Assembly: GCA_027596075.1 (NCBI GenBank)
Contig: JADGJC010000135.1
Location: 40,983-104,982 of the forward strand
Direction: 5' to 3'
Source: Rhizophlyctis rosea
Lineage: Eukaryota > Chytridiomycota > Chytridiomycetes > Rhizophlyctidales > Rhizophlyctidaceae
Length of the DNA: 64,000 nucleotides
Positions 1 through 11,688 of this stretch are shown in pieces (position 1 is the first letter of the stretch; every line of letters begins with the position of its first letter). The translations under genes and the position numbers were made by a program. Below the pieces are notes generated by a model. That model searched no databases, had not been told where the DNA came from, and saw nothing but the letters and a program-made list of their open reading frames with translations.

Positions 1-27
1 TTACAAACACGATCCGCCAAAACTATT

Positions 28-1303
28 CTACTCCTCCCTTCGGCGTTTCCCCTTTGAGTTTTTCAGAGATGGACCACCATCATCTTTATCTGAGTCTTCC
101 CTATATGATTTTGTGCACCCTTCGACAAACAGCCGCTTGGATCGTCGAGTGGTGATGACCACCTCCACCTTGAGACCCCTTGGGCTCGTTGCCACAGCTG
201 GGATGGGAGATTGTGATGACGTCGCTGGCTTCTTTCGTTTGACATCGGGTTTTGCTGCGGGCGGGGTGGATTTGATTGCTGTGATGTATCCCAGTGATGC
301 GTCAGCATCCATAATCATCATTGGAATTCAATGAACGAACGAGCTTTGCCAAACTTACTTGGCTTTTTACTAGCCACATCACCATCTCCGACCCCACAAA
401 TCCGCCAAAAGTCCTCCTTATCCTCCCTCGTCCCCCCACAAACAAACTTTCCTAACCGATAAAACTTGCACAAAATATATTCTACCAATGTTGGATTACA
501 CCACCTCTCGTCAGCGCCAAGCTCCTTCAACGTAGGCGCCATCTCTTCAAACAAATCCAAGTACAATTCATTCACATGTCTGGTATCTTTTGTGCCGTAG
601 ATCAATTGTAGTCCCTGTTTGCCGCCTTCGCCCAGGAGGGAAAGTTTGCTTTTGCTGGTGGTTGGCGAGGTGAGGGCCGTGATGATGGCTGAGGTGGTGA
701 TTATGCCACGTAAGGCGAGATCATGCAGAGTGCGGCGGAGAGGTCCCCTAGGTTGGGGATTTTGCGGAGGGTGGTGTAGAGGGAATGGATGGGGAATGTA
801 GTCGAGAAGGCGTGGGATTTGTTTACTTTCCACCAGTTCACCATTTCTCTATATATTATTGGAATCATGGCAATCATGTCGGCGTCTTTAATGCTTCGTT
901 GGTAGGCGTTTGTGCGGATTGGGAGACCCTTCTTCAGTCGTCGCCGGACTATGTCTGCTGCTTTGGCGGGGTCGGTATTATACTTCAATTCGGAGGTCAT
1001 GTCAGCGAGGAAGAACAACCTATGAAGCACGATGTTGTGTAGATAATGGATGTCTAAAACCATATCGGGACCAATCAGAGAATCGAACGTCTTTTGCTCC
1101 GTGTTGGCGCCAGGGAAGGCACATATGCGGGCTGGGGTGCGGTTGCCAAGGTAGCGAGTGAAGATGGGGTGTTGGGCGCTGACGGTGACGAACTCGGCAT
1201 AGCTGGATTTCGTAAATGCTTTGAGCAGGCGAAGTCTCTCGGCAGGGCTTGGGTAGGATGCGAGCAGGTTGGAAAGGGGGTTTGCGGTGCGAGAGGCGGG
1301 CAT
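28..1303 (-). CDS. Unrecognised protein with basic, NLS-like C-terminus
   Basis: I do not recognise this family. The first true ATG on the minus strand is at 1303; the open frame upstream begins only with a non-ATG codon. The N-terminal exon reads smoothly down to about 828. A small intron near 827-742 (weak GTGGAA donor, CTAG acceptor) then joins it in phase to the frame ending near 365. A second intron with a GTAAGT donor leads to the last exon (through TAG at 28-30). The N-terminal half looks globular with hydrophobic helices. The C-terminal exon is rich in Lys/Arg/Ser and carries clusters such as KRKK and KGKRRR, so a nuclear or nucleic-acid-associated role is possible. Length is roughly 390 residues. 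The border near 830-740 is the least certain part. Confidence 0.55.
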
Positions 1304-1796
1304 TGTTGGGAGGGTCGATAACAAGTACGAAAAACAGTAAAAAACAGTGGCTTCAAGGAGCTCTCCTTAGCATTGATTGGTGGCGTACTCGGCGATTCCG
1401 TGGAGCTGAAGTTGACTTCTAGTGCGAATGGATCAAGACTCCGAATGGATATCGGTTCCAAGATTGCAAGCACCTAGTCAACGGAGGGTACCGAAGGCAA
1501 AGTGGAATGGAAGTCAAGATAGAAGTGCACGGGGTGAAACTTGTCAAGTCCGAATCGATTGGACAGGTCGGGACTCCCAGCCCAACTCTCCGAGACTCCG
1601 ACTTGTGACCAAAAATAGGGACATCAACGGCACAGTCACGAACGATGCACCACACCCTGGCAAGAATGAAACAGCCTTTCGGATTTTTTGCTTTCTCAAG
1701 ATCTATCTGCTCTACTACTGACTGTTTGGCGTAGATCGCTTTCAGACGAAACAGCATACCCTCGCTATACTACACTCTTCACAACACACAGCAGCA

Positions 1797-3298
1797 ATGG
1801 CAGAACAGCCAAAGAAAGGTTCTTCCTGGATTCCCTTGGAGTCGAATCCTCAGGTAAAGAAACCGTCCCTACAGAACCAGGCGTGGGAAAATATTGACAT
1901 CGCACGACTCCTGTCCTGTAGGTTATGAACAAAGTAGGTCTTCAAGCACAAAACCAGTAGCTTGCTCACGAGTATTCACAAATTTCGTTTGCCGGTTGAT
2001 AGTACACTGAGAGACTGGGAGTAGCTACTCACTGGGCCTTCACTGACGTTTGGGGTACGAGTTTGCAAACAATATGGAGGTCGACCACCCATTAAGTTCC
2101 ACACCACAGGTCTCGAACCGGACCTCCTCCAATTCATCCCTCGTCCCGTCGCCGCTGTTGTTTTCCTCTTCCCGGTTACAGAAAAGGTATGCATCGTGTC
2201 AAATTTCCCCTGGCACAGCAGTTGAGACCTGCATCTTTGCGTCATATTAAACACTCTTCCTGCAGTACGAAGAATACCGCAAAAACGAAGAACAAAGAAT
2301 CAAAAAGGACGGCCAAAAAGTCTCTCCCGAACTCTACTTCGTGCGACAAACGATTGGGAATGCGTGTGGGACTATCGGCCTCCTTCACGGTAATTTGAAC
2401 GAGCGTGCGTGTCTCACGAAAAGTCAACGACTAACGGCCATTGAATAGCCCTAGCAAACAACACCGACGTGTTGGAGTTGGGTCAGTTCTCTAGCTTTCA
2501 CTCAGACGTCATATAGGCACGCAATTGTACCTGACACCCACATCCCAAATGCAGGAGACGGACCCCTCAAACGCATCCTCCAAAAAACGCGCGCGAAATC
2601 CCCAGACGAGCGTGCAGGCGTCTTGGAGGATGATCAGGACTTGGCCTGTGTGCATGAAGCTAGGTAACTTCAGACTCCGCATGGATTCATCATCATATCT
2701 TCTGTCATATATGCTGATGCTCCTTCTGCTGCCGTATTACAGCTCACAAGAAGGACAAACATCGGTAAGAACTTGGAGTTAATTTTAAAGCGAGAGGTGC
2801 CAAGACGAACGAACAGCCACCGATGAACAAACATATTCCAGGCTCCACCAGCAGAACAAGACGTCGACACCCACTTTGTGTGTTTCGTACAGCGGGATGG
2901 GGATATTTACGAGCTGGATGGTGGGGTTATGCTTTTCATACCAATGAAACCTGGATCAGCGCGTACTCAATGAGTACATCTCTTTCATATTCTCTCAACA
3001 CAAATAGGTCGAAAACCCTTCCCAATCAACCACGGCCCTTCGTCGGATCTGTTGCTGGTATGATACTTGATGTCCGGGCCAACTGAGCTGCTCTGGCGGT
3101 CCCTGGAAAGAAGCCTTATTGCTAATTTCGATCACCTTTGTTAGGACGCTGCAGAGGTCATCAAGACCTTCATTGCCCGGGATCCAGGTAAGAAAGGAAT
3201 CCTTTCTGCTTTGAGATACTGATCTCTAACAAACTTATATCGTTACAGATCAGCTCAGCTTCACGGTCATTGCGCTCGCTCCGAGACAGGATGAATGA
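1797..3298 (+). CDS. Ubiquitin C-terminal hydrolase, UCH-L1/L3/Yuh1 type (C12 peptidase)
   Basis: Cysteine protease that removes small adducts from the C-terminus of ubiquitin. The start is the ATG at 1797, giving MAEQPKKGSSWIPLESNPQ, which matches the WxPLExNP opening of UCH-L3. Later exons give WAFTDVWGLEPDLL, then FIPRPVAAVVFLFPVTEK, then the catalytic exon 2266-2389 with QTIGNACGTIGLLHA (oxyanion Gln and nucleophile Cys). The crossover-loop region HEASSQEGQTSAPP follows, then THFVCF (catalytic His) and YELDGRKPFPINHG (catalytic Asp). The stop TGA is at 3296-3298. About 235 residues, normal for the family, with all catalytic residues present. The gene is very intron-rich and includes a 33-nt exon (2449-2481) and a 22-nt exon (2743-2764). 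Only the short exon(s) between 1926 and 2030 are unresolved. Confidence 0.93.
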
Positions 3299-3755
3299 AA
3301 GGAGGGCTTGATGTAATTTGTGTGCGTTGATGTCTTTTTTCGTCGTTGTTTCCATGTTCCCACGCGCGTTGGCACATCATGTACATATTTAGAAGAAGAT
3401 TCTTGCAGTTCCATCCGGGTACAGACAGAACAAAGTGATACAGCGAGGATGTTGGAGGCCACTGACTGTTGAGGAGTCTTGATGGAATGTTTCAGCGAGA
3501 TAGTGAAGTTATTGTAAACGAAGCACAAAGAGACAGACATAACATGACAATGACCAACGCAAAAAGGGAAGAACATGTAACATGAAACCGCAAAAAACTC
3601 TGTTTGCCAAAAGAAAAGCAAAAACACGAAGCGATGAATTTGCAAAGAAGATTTGCGAAGTGCCCTGAACTGCGCTCAAATATATACACCGAACCACACA
3701 CCGCAAAAAAGCACTCCATTCCCCCAACACCCCCCACACAACCCGGCCCACACGA
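3299..3755. other. Convergent 3' spacer
   Basis: This lies between the stop of the ubiquitin hydrolase and the stop of the minus-strand gene that follows. It is AC-rich toward 3700. I see no gene, RNA or repeat structure that I can support. Confidence 0.6.
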
Positions 3756-6231
3756 TCAAACCCCGACGACATCCTTCAACTCCTGCAAAAGCACCTCCTC
3801 CTCATCACCCACCCACGTCTCCCACGTACTCAAAAACCACTGATCCCCCTTCCTCGCCATCCTCTTCACCTTCCTCCACCCCATCTCATCAAACACCCCA
3901 CCCCACACACCATCCCTCATCTCCCTAACCCTCCTCAAAACCTCCACCAACGCATCCTCCTTTGCCATATCCACCTCCTGTCCCGCTCCACCACTGCTAC
4001 TGCTACCACCACCACCACCACCCACCGCCACATCCTCCAACTCCCCAACCAAAACCCCGTCCTCGAGATCCTCAAAAGCGCGATACGTAACCCAGAACTC
4101 GCCGTCGTTCGTCGCGCAGAGTTCTTTGAGTTTCGATGCGGTTGGGGAGCCGTCTTCGAGGGTTGCTGTGAAGGGGAGGTTGCGGAGACGGCGGAGAGCG
4201 ACGGTTTTGCGGGCGCGGGGGTCCAGGCCGTTGACGGATTGCCAGGTGCCGTTGGCGTGGGGCGTGGCGTACGGTGGTGGTGCGGCGGCGACGGTGGAGG
4301 CGGGTGTGGGTGTGGGTATATGGTTGTGGAAGATGTCTTCTTTGAGAACTTCGAAGAGGTGGGGGTTGTTGAGGTTGGTGTCGTGGTTGTGGTGGTGGGA
4401 GGGGGTTGGTGGGAGGGGAGAAGGGGCGAATGCGGTAGGGGTGGCGGTTGCCATTGGGATGTTGAGGGGAGAGGCCATGAAGGATGTAGAGGCGGAGGCG
4501 GAGGCGTATTTGGCTGATGGAGACCTGGTCTTCGATTTCTTCGTACTGTGGAATGCATGTGAGCCCTGCGAATGTTCAAGACAAGAATCAGATGTGATCA
4601 CATACGGCGCCGCATCGGCCTCCGCCGGTTCAGCAAGCAGTTCCCCAATTGTTTGGTCCTTACTGACGCCCTTGCGCTTCCTTGGGGTCGGCCCTGTATT
4701 GTGATGATTCAGTCCATCAGTCTCACAAACCAAAGTACATCGCCCATCGTTTACCGCTGAATTCCTCCTCCTCGATGTGTTTCAGCATCTTATCCAACCA
4801 CTCAACCTCTTCCTCAAAGCCAGCGATCGCCGCAAGGACCTCCCTCAATCCCTCATATCTCCTCTTCACATTCCAGTTGAGACGGTAGTGCAACTTTTGG
4901 TAGCATCCCCTGCAGAAGCGAACAGGCCCCAGGAACTCGCGCCCCGGGACGACGGCCATGATGCAACTTGGGTCCAGCGTGCATACCCTCAGACTCAGCA
5001 GCTCCTTCGCAATGTAGTGAGCGAGGATCTATTTACCATTAATGTCAACTTGCGTTACAAATTTTGTTCAATTAATGAGAAGGACGACAAACCTTGATGA
5101 TCCGTTTTGCTTGAGCAGGATCGTCCTCCGGATCCGCAGGGGCCTTCCTGGCCCTTTTTGCTTGCTTTTTCTTCGCATCCACCATGCTCACAACGCAGTA
5201 AACTTTTCTCTTGTCGGGATCATCCTTGGCTGCCTCATCGTCGGGTGGGTAACCGAAGACGCTGGAGCCGCTGATGGCCCAGCGATCGCTCGGTTGGTCG
5301 GTGTCGTCTCCCTCGTTGTAGATCCAGCCCGAGACGCTAGCTTTCACCAAACCGACGATGCTGAAATTTTGTTCTAAATCAGCACTTTCTGAATGCATGT
5401 ACATGCCCGCTTCGATAAGCTCTCACCGCCCCAGCACGCTCCCCTCCGCGACATCATCCACCACATAAGTAGCCTATGGCCCACATACCAGCATGCTTCC
5501 TTGGGATCTCTTGTAGAGTACTGGGCGTCCAGAGCGTCAAACAGATCGTCGACGTCCACGTCTCCCTTCCACTTTCCGGTCAATTTGTCTGTTTCGGTTG
5601 TATCGAATGGTAACGGATCCTTGATGTATCCAAAGCGCAGGCCGGCGAACAAGGCGGATAGAATCCGGAGACAGGAGGCCTTGAACGGTCCTCCCAAGTT
5701 GCTCGGATCCAACACGTCGTGCTGGTGATTACCGTATTAGATGTGCTTTTGGTGATATCATGGTGCCAGCAGTATACTGTGTGCCAGCGATGCTATTTGT
5801 TATGATGCTGCCAGTATAATGTGCGCTGCGCGCACTTGTGCGAGCTTCGCTCGCGATCCGTTCGCAACAAAGTCGCTCACGTAGGGCTGGCGCCCTCCAA
5901 TTCGTGCCTTCGGGGCCATCCTGTGGATGGCCTCCCAACCCACCCACCCACCTAGCCCATCCGTTCGCTACGCTCACAGCCACCCACCCACAAATCACAC
6001 ACAGATAATCACCTGCAACTTTGTGATGTAAACGTTCCTTTCTTCAAAATTTACCCAGACCTTGTGAGTTTCTCCACCAGAGACATATTCATCGAAAGAC
6101 TGATAATCAGTATTTTTGAATAGTTTCTTTGCTTCCGTTGCGTTGAGAGGCTTGTCGAACAAGTCACTTTTGAGGGCGATACCGAGGACCTTGTCCTGGA
6201 TCCTGCCGAGGTTGCCACGGCCTTTAGTCAT
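3756..6231 (-). CDS. Large unrecognised protein with Cys-pair segment and coiled-coil
   Basis: Multi-exon gene, start ATG at 6231 (MTKGRGNLGRIQDK), stop at 3756-3758. Exon 1 (6231-6013) ends KLQ. Exon 2 resumes at 5721 with HDVLDPSNLGG. Later segments are IVGLVKASVSGWIYNEGD, a Lys/Asp-rich stretch (KKKQAKRARKAPADPEDD), RFCRGCYQKLHYRLNW with a CxxC, then an acidic amphipathic helix (KMLKHIEEEEF), the NLS-like PRKRKG and a low-complexity C-terminal exon with His, Pro and Gly runs. No family is recognised; the basic patches suggest a nuclear protein (inference). One junction is unresolved: the frame reading DPKEA near 5490 must shift to the frame reading ATYVVDDVAEG at 5475, and no normal-length GT-AG intron does this without losing good coding. 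The 291-nt first intron contains a hairpin cluster. Confidence 0.6.
5821..5990. repeat. Cluster of short GC-rich hairpins inside an intron
   Basis: Within the first intron (6012-5722) of the minus-strand gene there is a run of perfect short palindromes. They are GTGCG-CTGCG-CGCAC at 5821-5835, GCGAG-CTTCG-CTCGC at about 5840-5854, GGGC-TGGC-GCCC at about 5884-5895, and GGCCATCC-TGT-GGATGGCC at about 5914-5932. Tandem CCCACCCACCCACC-type tracts flank the last part. Base composition differs sharply from the surrounding intron. It may be a small mobile hairpin element or a structured intronic RNA; I cannot tell which. Confidence 0.6.
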
Positions 6232-7036
6232 TGTTTTCAGGTTGTTGCTGTTTGATTGTGTGTAGTTGTTGCTCGCGGTTGTGGTAGTTGCGGTGTTGTT
6301 TGTGCTTAGTGGGAGTTGGGCGTAAACAACGCGGTTAGTTAGTCACTGTAAAGAACCGACAGAGTTGAGATCAGTGCGGAAGTTGGGTGAAAATGACGCG
6401 CGCAGCCGCCATGAAGGGATCAGTAAGACGTTTCACACCTGTTGCACACCACTATTCCTCCTTGTACGTGCCAGCACTTATGAGTTGTTGTCGGCGGAAG
6501 TGGGTGCACCACGCAGCCCGGGATGAAAGCGTGGGAAAGGTCAAGGTGGGTTGAGACTCTTGTTGTTCGAAGCAGGACTTTGATGGAGGGGGAGACCCGG
6601 AGACTGACGGTCATGATCAGAGGCACGATCCATATGGGAATGAGGCTTACAGTGGCACAGTCATCACAATTGATTGTCTCATGATCCACCCGCTGATGGG
6701 ACAGTGTGCACTGAGTGACTCACTCCGTGTCAATCCCAATCCAATTGATGATGCCAATCATTCCATGCAAATCACAAACACAAAAGCCTGACACTCTCTC
6801 ACTCGGTGATTGAGGGTCGAGAGTCGAGACCCCACGGCTGAAGTCTCACTTTGTTGTGCGCTGGTGTTTTGCCTTTTCCCACGCTAATCTAAAATCTATA
6901 CACGGAACACTGCAGTCACATCAACGACAACAAATATAGTCGTAGCCATACCTGATTGTTGTTCTATATATATTCCTGGCACAGGAGACTTGATTAGATA
7001 GTTCGTTGTCACACGCACTGTAGCGGCAAAGCTTCG
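6232..7036. promoter_or_regulatory. Divergent intergenic region (shared promoter space)
   Basis: About 800 bp separate the start codons of two divergent genes at 6231 (-) and 7037 (+), so both promoters must lie here. Short frames in it start with non-ATG codons or lack coding character. I see no RNA gene or repeat. Confidence 0.5.
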
Positions 7037-10000
7037 ATGGCGGACAGGAGAAGGGTATCATATCACTCGGGTGGACCACCCCCACATCAGCCAGGCATGG
7101 TCCAGCAGCCACACCGTCGTGCCGAACCTTCCACCGTCAGACACATCATCAACGAGTTTGCAGAACGCCAAGCCGCTCCTCCAAACCCTGCAGGCGGTGG
7201 TTTCAACATAGCGGGCACTGGCAGTCGTCGTTCAATCGATGAACACCGTCCAGAAGTGCACCGACAGTCTTCACAACAACACGCAGCTCCCAGACAGTTA
7301 CAGGGCGAGCTGGCAGCTCCTCGTGGCAGGGCCTTGCTAACAAGCACACCAGATTGGGAACAAGAGCGAGAGGAGGCGCTTCGTCGGAACGCAGAGTGGG
7401 AAAAGCAGAGGAATGATAGGAGGCAGCAGCAGCAGCAGAGAGAGGCCGAATTGAGTAGAGAACAGAGTCGGGGCGTTACTTCGGGAACTTCAGCGAACGG
7501 TAGAGGTAGTGTAATTGCAGGTCGTGCTTCGCAACAGCAGACACCTGCCGAACCCAGAAAAACTGCGGAAAGTAAAGGGCCTACTGCAACTACTACCGAG
7601 GCGAAGAGAGTCAGCGAGAGTGCTCCGGCGGAAGGGAGAAGAGCGGTGAAGCAAGTCCCAGCGGCGGTTCATCCGGAGCGTTTGGAAAGAATGAAGCCTA
7701 AAGAGGCGCCGCCGGCTCCGCAACAGCAGCAGCAAAAGCCTGTGTCGATTATGGATCGTTTGGGAGGGAAAGTCGAGGAATCGCAGAAGAAGCAAAATCG
7801 GGCTGCTGCGAAGAGAGGAGGAGCAAAGGCTGATGAGACTGGCGACACTGCTGTTGAGAAACATGACAATACGGTCGCAGAAGGAAGCGGTCGTGTGGGC
7901 AATGCTGGTGCTTCGGAGAAGAACGGAAGTCAAAAGGTATGCGTCTATCACAGGGATTATTCCTTTGCTCGGCTTTGTGGGGCTGGTTGGGAAAATTGGG
8001 ACGTGGACGTGAGGGTGAATGCACTCGTGCATATGGACGGCAGACAATGGGGAAAGATGATACACGGTCGTGTGTTAGTCCAATCTTGATTGTTGGATGC
8101 ATGATCATGGGATTCGGATGAGAGCTTTAGAAGATTAGTCGCACGCTGATGTTTGATAGTGGAAGATTCTCCATGAGACGAACGGTCTCGCATGACCAGT
8201 TGCGCGGAATATTCGAACCGGGTCGCATGTCGCTTTGGAGTTGCACGTCATGATGATGATGAAGATCAATCGATTTTTGAGTTGTGGGAAGATGGACACT
8301 GGGAAACAGCGTCGATCTATTGGGGTTTCGGGCTGGGGGTTGGCCGGATGTGATTCGGCCACCTTTTGTTGGTGCAACGGGATTGGGGGGTTGGAGGCAA
8401 GAGTGGTTTGTTGGTCGGTCGCAAGAGTAGAAGCTGAATACAGGGTCCGGTTGTCTCCTTTTTCATTGCATATATAGTCGCAGCGCCTCAAAGAAGGGAC
8501 CACACGGGTCACGGATGAGGCGGGGCGGCAATCGGCGGCGGCGGTGGCGGTGGCAGGAGGGAAGGGAAAGAGCAGGGTCCTCGAGGAGGGTACTAGATTT
8601 CGCGGTCGAAAAGATAACGATGCTGAGGTTGCAATGGATCGCGATGAACGTTCGGAGGACCTGCGTGAGAGGTTTGTTTTTCGTTTCATGGGTATTGCAT
8701 TGGACTGGTTAGTTACAATTGCTAATGACGACATTATATCACAGAATAACAGCACAACGACAACAACATGCCGCCCCGCCTTCGGAACGACAAACACGAT
8801 CGGACGAACCAACTAGGGGCTACGAAAGGGAAGAGGATCGGCGATCGGTGGCATCATCTAGGAGTAGACAATCAAGCAGTCGACCATCCAGTCGGCGCAG
8901 TTCCAGCGCTTCTTCAAGGTCGTCGCACGCTCGTGGAAGTTCTCACTCGCCCGGGTCCAGATCACCTTCCATTGCCCGTTCCCGCTCGCGTTCTCAATCT
9001 CGTTCGCCGGCTCGGTCGTACCGGTCGCGGTCTCGGTCTGCTTCGGTTGCATCCAGGCGGGCGAAGGAGGAGTATGGTGATGATATGAACGACACCAAAA
9101 TGGAGGATGCAATTTCTTTGGAGGATGAGGATGAGCATTGGCGGCGGTCCACTGGGGGGCAGGATGCGAGGTCGGAGGCGGATGGGTATCGTGATGATGA
9201 GGATTATGATAGGTGGGCGGATGGGAATGAGTATAGGGATGGCGGGTCGAAGGATAGAGTTGAAAATACGGAAAGCGCAACGCAGATCGACCATCCTCCT
9301 TTGCCGAAGCCTTGGGTCACAGCAGTCTCGAAAACGAGCGGGAAGACTTACTACTACAACGAAGTGACTCAGGAGAGCTCATGGGACTTCCCACAGGCAC
9401 CAGCAGAACCGGCAGAACGGAAGGATGATGGGCGGTCGGAGACGTCGAGGGATGCGGCGAAGAGGGGGAGGGATGGGGAAGATAATCAAAGGTCGGCAAC
9501 GGCACGTTCGCGTTCTGGAGAGCGTAGTCCGGAGAAACGGTCTCGTGGAACGGTGGAGCAGGGAATGTCGGATACTAGGAGGGGTGAAGAACGGAATCCG
9601 GCGGACAGAACGTCGCGAAGGTCAAGGTCACCAGCCACCAGACCGCCACCAGCAACCCGCAGCGACAGCACTCCCCGGAGGGACGCTCCACCACCACCAT
9701 CCGTCGGATCATCACGCCGCCCACCACCTCGCGACGCCTACGACTACGACCGCGGCCGTCCACCCATGCCTCCTCCCGGCATGCACGGCTTCCATAGCGG
9801 ACCGCCGTTTGGAAGGCCGTACCCGCCACCTGGAGCGGGCTTTGGTCGTCCGCCGCCGCATTTTGCAGGTCGACCTGGTGTGTATGGGATGGGCCCACCT
9901 CCGAGGGGTGGGATGGACCCGAGGTTTGCGCCGCCGTATTCGGGACCGAGGCCAAGGCCAATGAGTCCGCCGGGGAGGAGGGGCCCCGATATGTGGCCTC

Positions 10001-10935
10001 CTGCCGGTGGGGATGTGAGGGAGTCTGCGTCGGGAAGGAGGGGGCCGGATATGTGGCCTCCTGCGGGTGGTGGTGTAGAAGAAAAGAGTTTGGTATGTGT
10101 TTTTGTTTTGATTTCAACGTTGTTGGACATTGTGAATAGTTATGCTTTACTGACCGAGCCATGCTTCTATTGATTTAGGCATCTTTGCCACCGCCGGAAC
10201 CGTCTAGGAGCTCGGTTGGGGATCTTCGCGGCAGGAACGCACCGGATCTGTATCCTCCTCCCGGTGGGGTAAGGAATGAGGTAGTTATCTTGTTTCTCAT
10301 TATTAAGAACCCGTCGAATCAGGTCTCTTCTCCAGTTTTGCGAGCGCAAACCTAACCACTTCTTAAACCCCTTCCAGACACCCCGCGCACCCGACCGCGA
10401 CCGTGACCGTGACGTCGTCCGGAGGAGGACTCCACCACCAGCAACACCGACGTATCGCAGGGAATCCCATCTTGACAATGTGAGGACGAGTCCGCCGCGT
10501 CGACCTTCGGGCGTGGCACCACCGCATCGTGGGTCATCGTACCGCGATGATGACGGGTATGATCCGCGGCTTGCGAGTGTAGATCCGAGGGATGTTGTTG
10601 GGGCGAGAGGTGGGGGCAGTGGTGGTAGTGCGGGGAGGGGAAGAGAGGGGGAGAGAAGGACTCCGGTAGGGTTTTGCTTCTGTAATATGTTTTTCTGGCT
10701 TTTGTATAGTTCTGTTCAATGTTCAGGTTGCTGATTCTTTCTTTTCTCATGTTCATTAAAGCAGTCGCATTACTTCACGCCGCATCCGGCGGCTGTTACG
10801 CCTTTCCGTGGCGGTGCGGGGGAGGTGGATAGGGGGGTGAAGAGGGGCAGGGAGGGAGAGGATAGGGGTGCGGGGAGGGCGGCGGCTGTCGAGTATTTTG
10901 GGAGGGATGAGAAGAGGAGGAGGGATCTCCGTTGA
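7037..10935 (+). CDS. WW-domain and RS-rich nuclear protein (splicing-associated type)
   Basis: Six exons join in phase: 7037-7936, 8478-8671, 8745-10092, 10179-10280, 10378-10665 and 10765-10935, about 1000 residues. The first exon is Gln/Ala-rich and disordered (MADRRRVSYHSGG). The third has a long Arg-Ser domain (for example SRSRSRSQSRSPARSYRSRS), then a WW domain beginning PKPWVTAVSKTSGKTYYYN and ending SSWDFP, with both signature Trp and the Tyr block. Then come Pro/Gly-rich segments with a duplicated RRGPDMWPPAGG and a further DLYPPPGG, and a basic C-terminus (VKRGREGEDRG, DEKRRRDL). WW domains bind Pro-rich ligands and RS domains bind spliceosomal partners, so a role in splicing or coupled transcription is likely but inferred. 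The 541-nt first intron is long for this window, so a split into two genes is possible; the phase match favours one. Confidence 0.75.
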
Positions 10936-11148
10936 TTTGCGTTTTTTTTGTGCTGGTTGGAGAAGGCCTTTTTGCAAAGAGTGGCACAAGTAGATGTATA
11001 ATTTTTCGCAATTTCTTTTTTGTAAACATGGTTGTTTGCTATATTGTTGCACCAGCGAATGAGAGTGTTCTCTTTGATCAATGCGGTGGTTCATGGAAAA
11101 CTCGTATATCTGAATTGTACAATCGCGCAGTGACAAATCACTTGAATG

Positions 11149-11223
11149 ACTCCGGAAGGGATTCGAACCCTCCTCGCATCAGTGCATCTCCAACACCGAC
11201 GCTATCCCCCAAGGGACCGGAGC
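11149..11223 (-). tRNA. tRNA-like sequence, anticodon uncertain (possible pseudogene)
   Basis: Read on the minus strand, GCTCCGG and CCGGAGT form a 7-bp acceptor stem (one G-T pair). GAGGG-TTCGAAT-CCCTT forms a canonical T-arm, and the spacing is about 75 nt. The anticodon arm is odd: GCGTCGGTG and CACTGATGC pair over 9 positions around a 9-nt loop (TTGGAGATG) instead of 7, and the D-arm is weak. GGA (Ser) and TGG (Pro) are both possible anticodons. It could be a decayed tRNA or a tRNA-derived repeat. Confidence 0.4.
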
Positions 11224-11436
11224 CAGATGGTTCTTTATGCAACCAGCAAGAGCTACAGTAGCCGAAGTGCATTGCTACACTTTCGACATCATCCACTCCC
11301 CGCGTTCAACTCCCCACAATCCGCATTCCACATTCCGCAATCCACCATCTGCCTCCACCTTCCAACTCCCACCTCCCTCCTCCCCCTTCCCCAGCTATCA
11401 AGTAAAGATCATCCGAAGACAATCCAAACTCTAACG

Positions 11437-11562
11437 TCCAAAAAGGACAATACACAGAAGGCAATCATGAGTCGGAACCGAGCCTATCTGTCAGCCCGGC
11501 CCCGAATCAAGCTGCATCTTGCGCCCCGTGGGCAGCAAACGACTGCGGCTCTTCTGGTCTTG
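11437..11562. repeat. Diverged direct repeat, copy A
   Basis: It begins GTCCAAAAAGGAC, a small stem-loop, followed by ACACAGAAGGCA, an ATGAG-CGGAA block, CTGTC-GCCC blocks and an ending like GACTGCGGCTCTT. The same ordered blocks recur at 11689-11826 with substitutions and an insertion. It encodes at most 32 residues from an ATG and is not an obvious protein gene. Confidence 0.65.
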
Positions 11563-11688
11563 TAAATTACATAAACGTGAATATCCCCCCCGAGAGCAAA
11601 ATATCACCGCCGATTCGCGCCCCTCACACATTCCCAACTCCACATCTATGTAGGCTCGAGCACGTCCGATGCTCTAAAGTCCAAAAAG

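Noticed and set aside
701..833. Apparent frameshift in the first gene
   Set aside because: An 86-nt intron (GTGGAA donor, CTAG acceptor) joins the two frames in phase, so a break need not be assumed.
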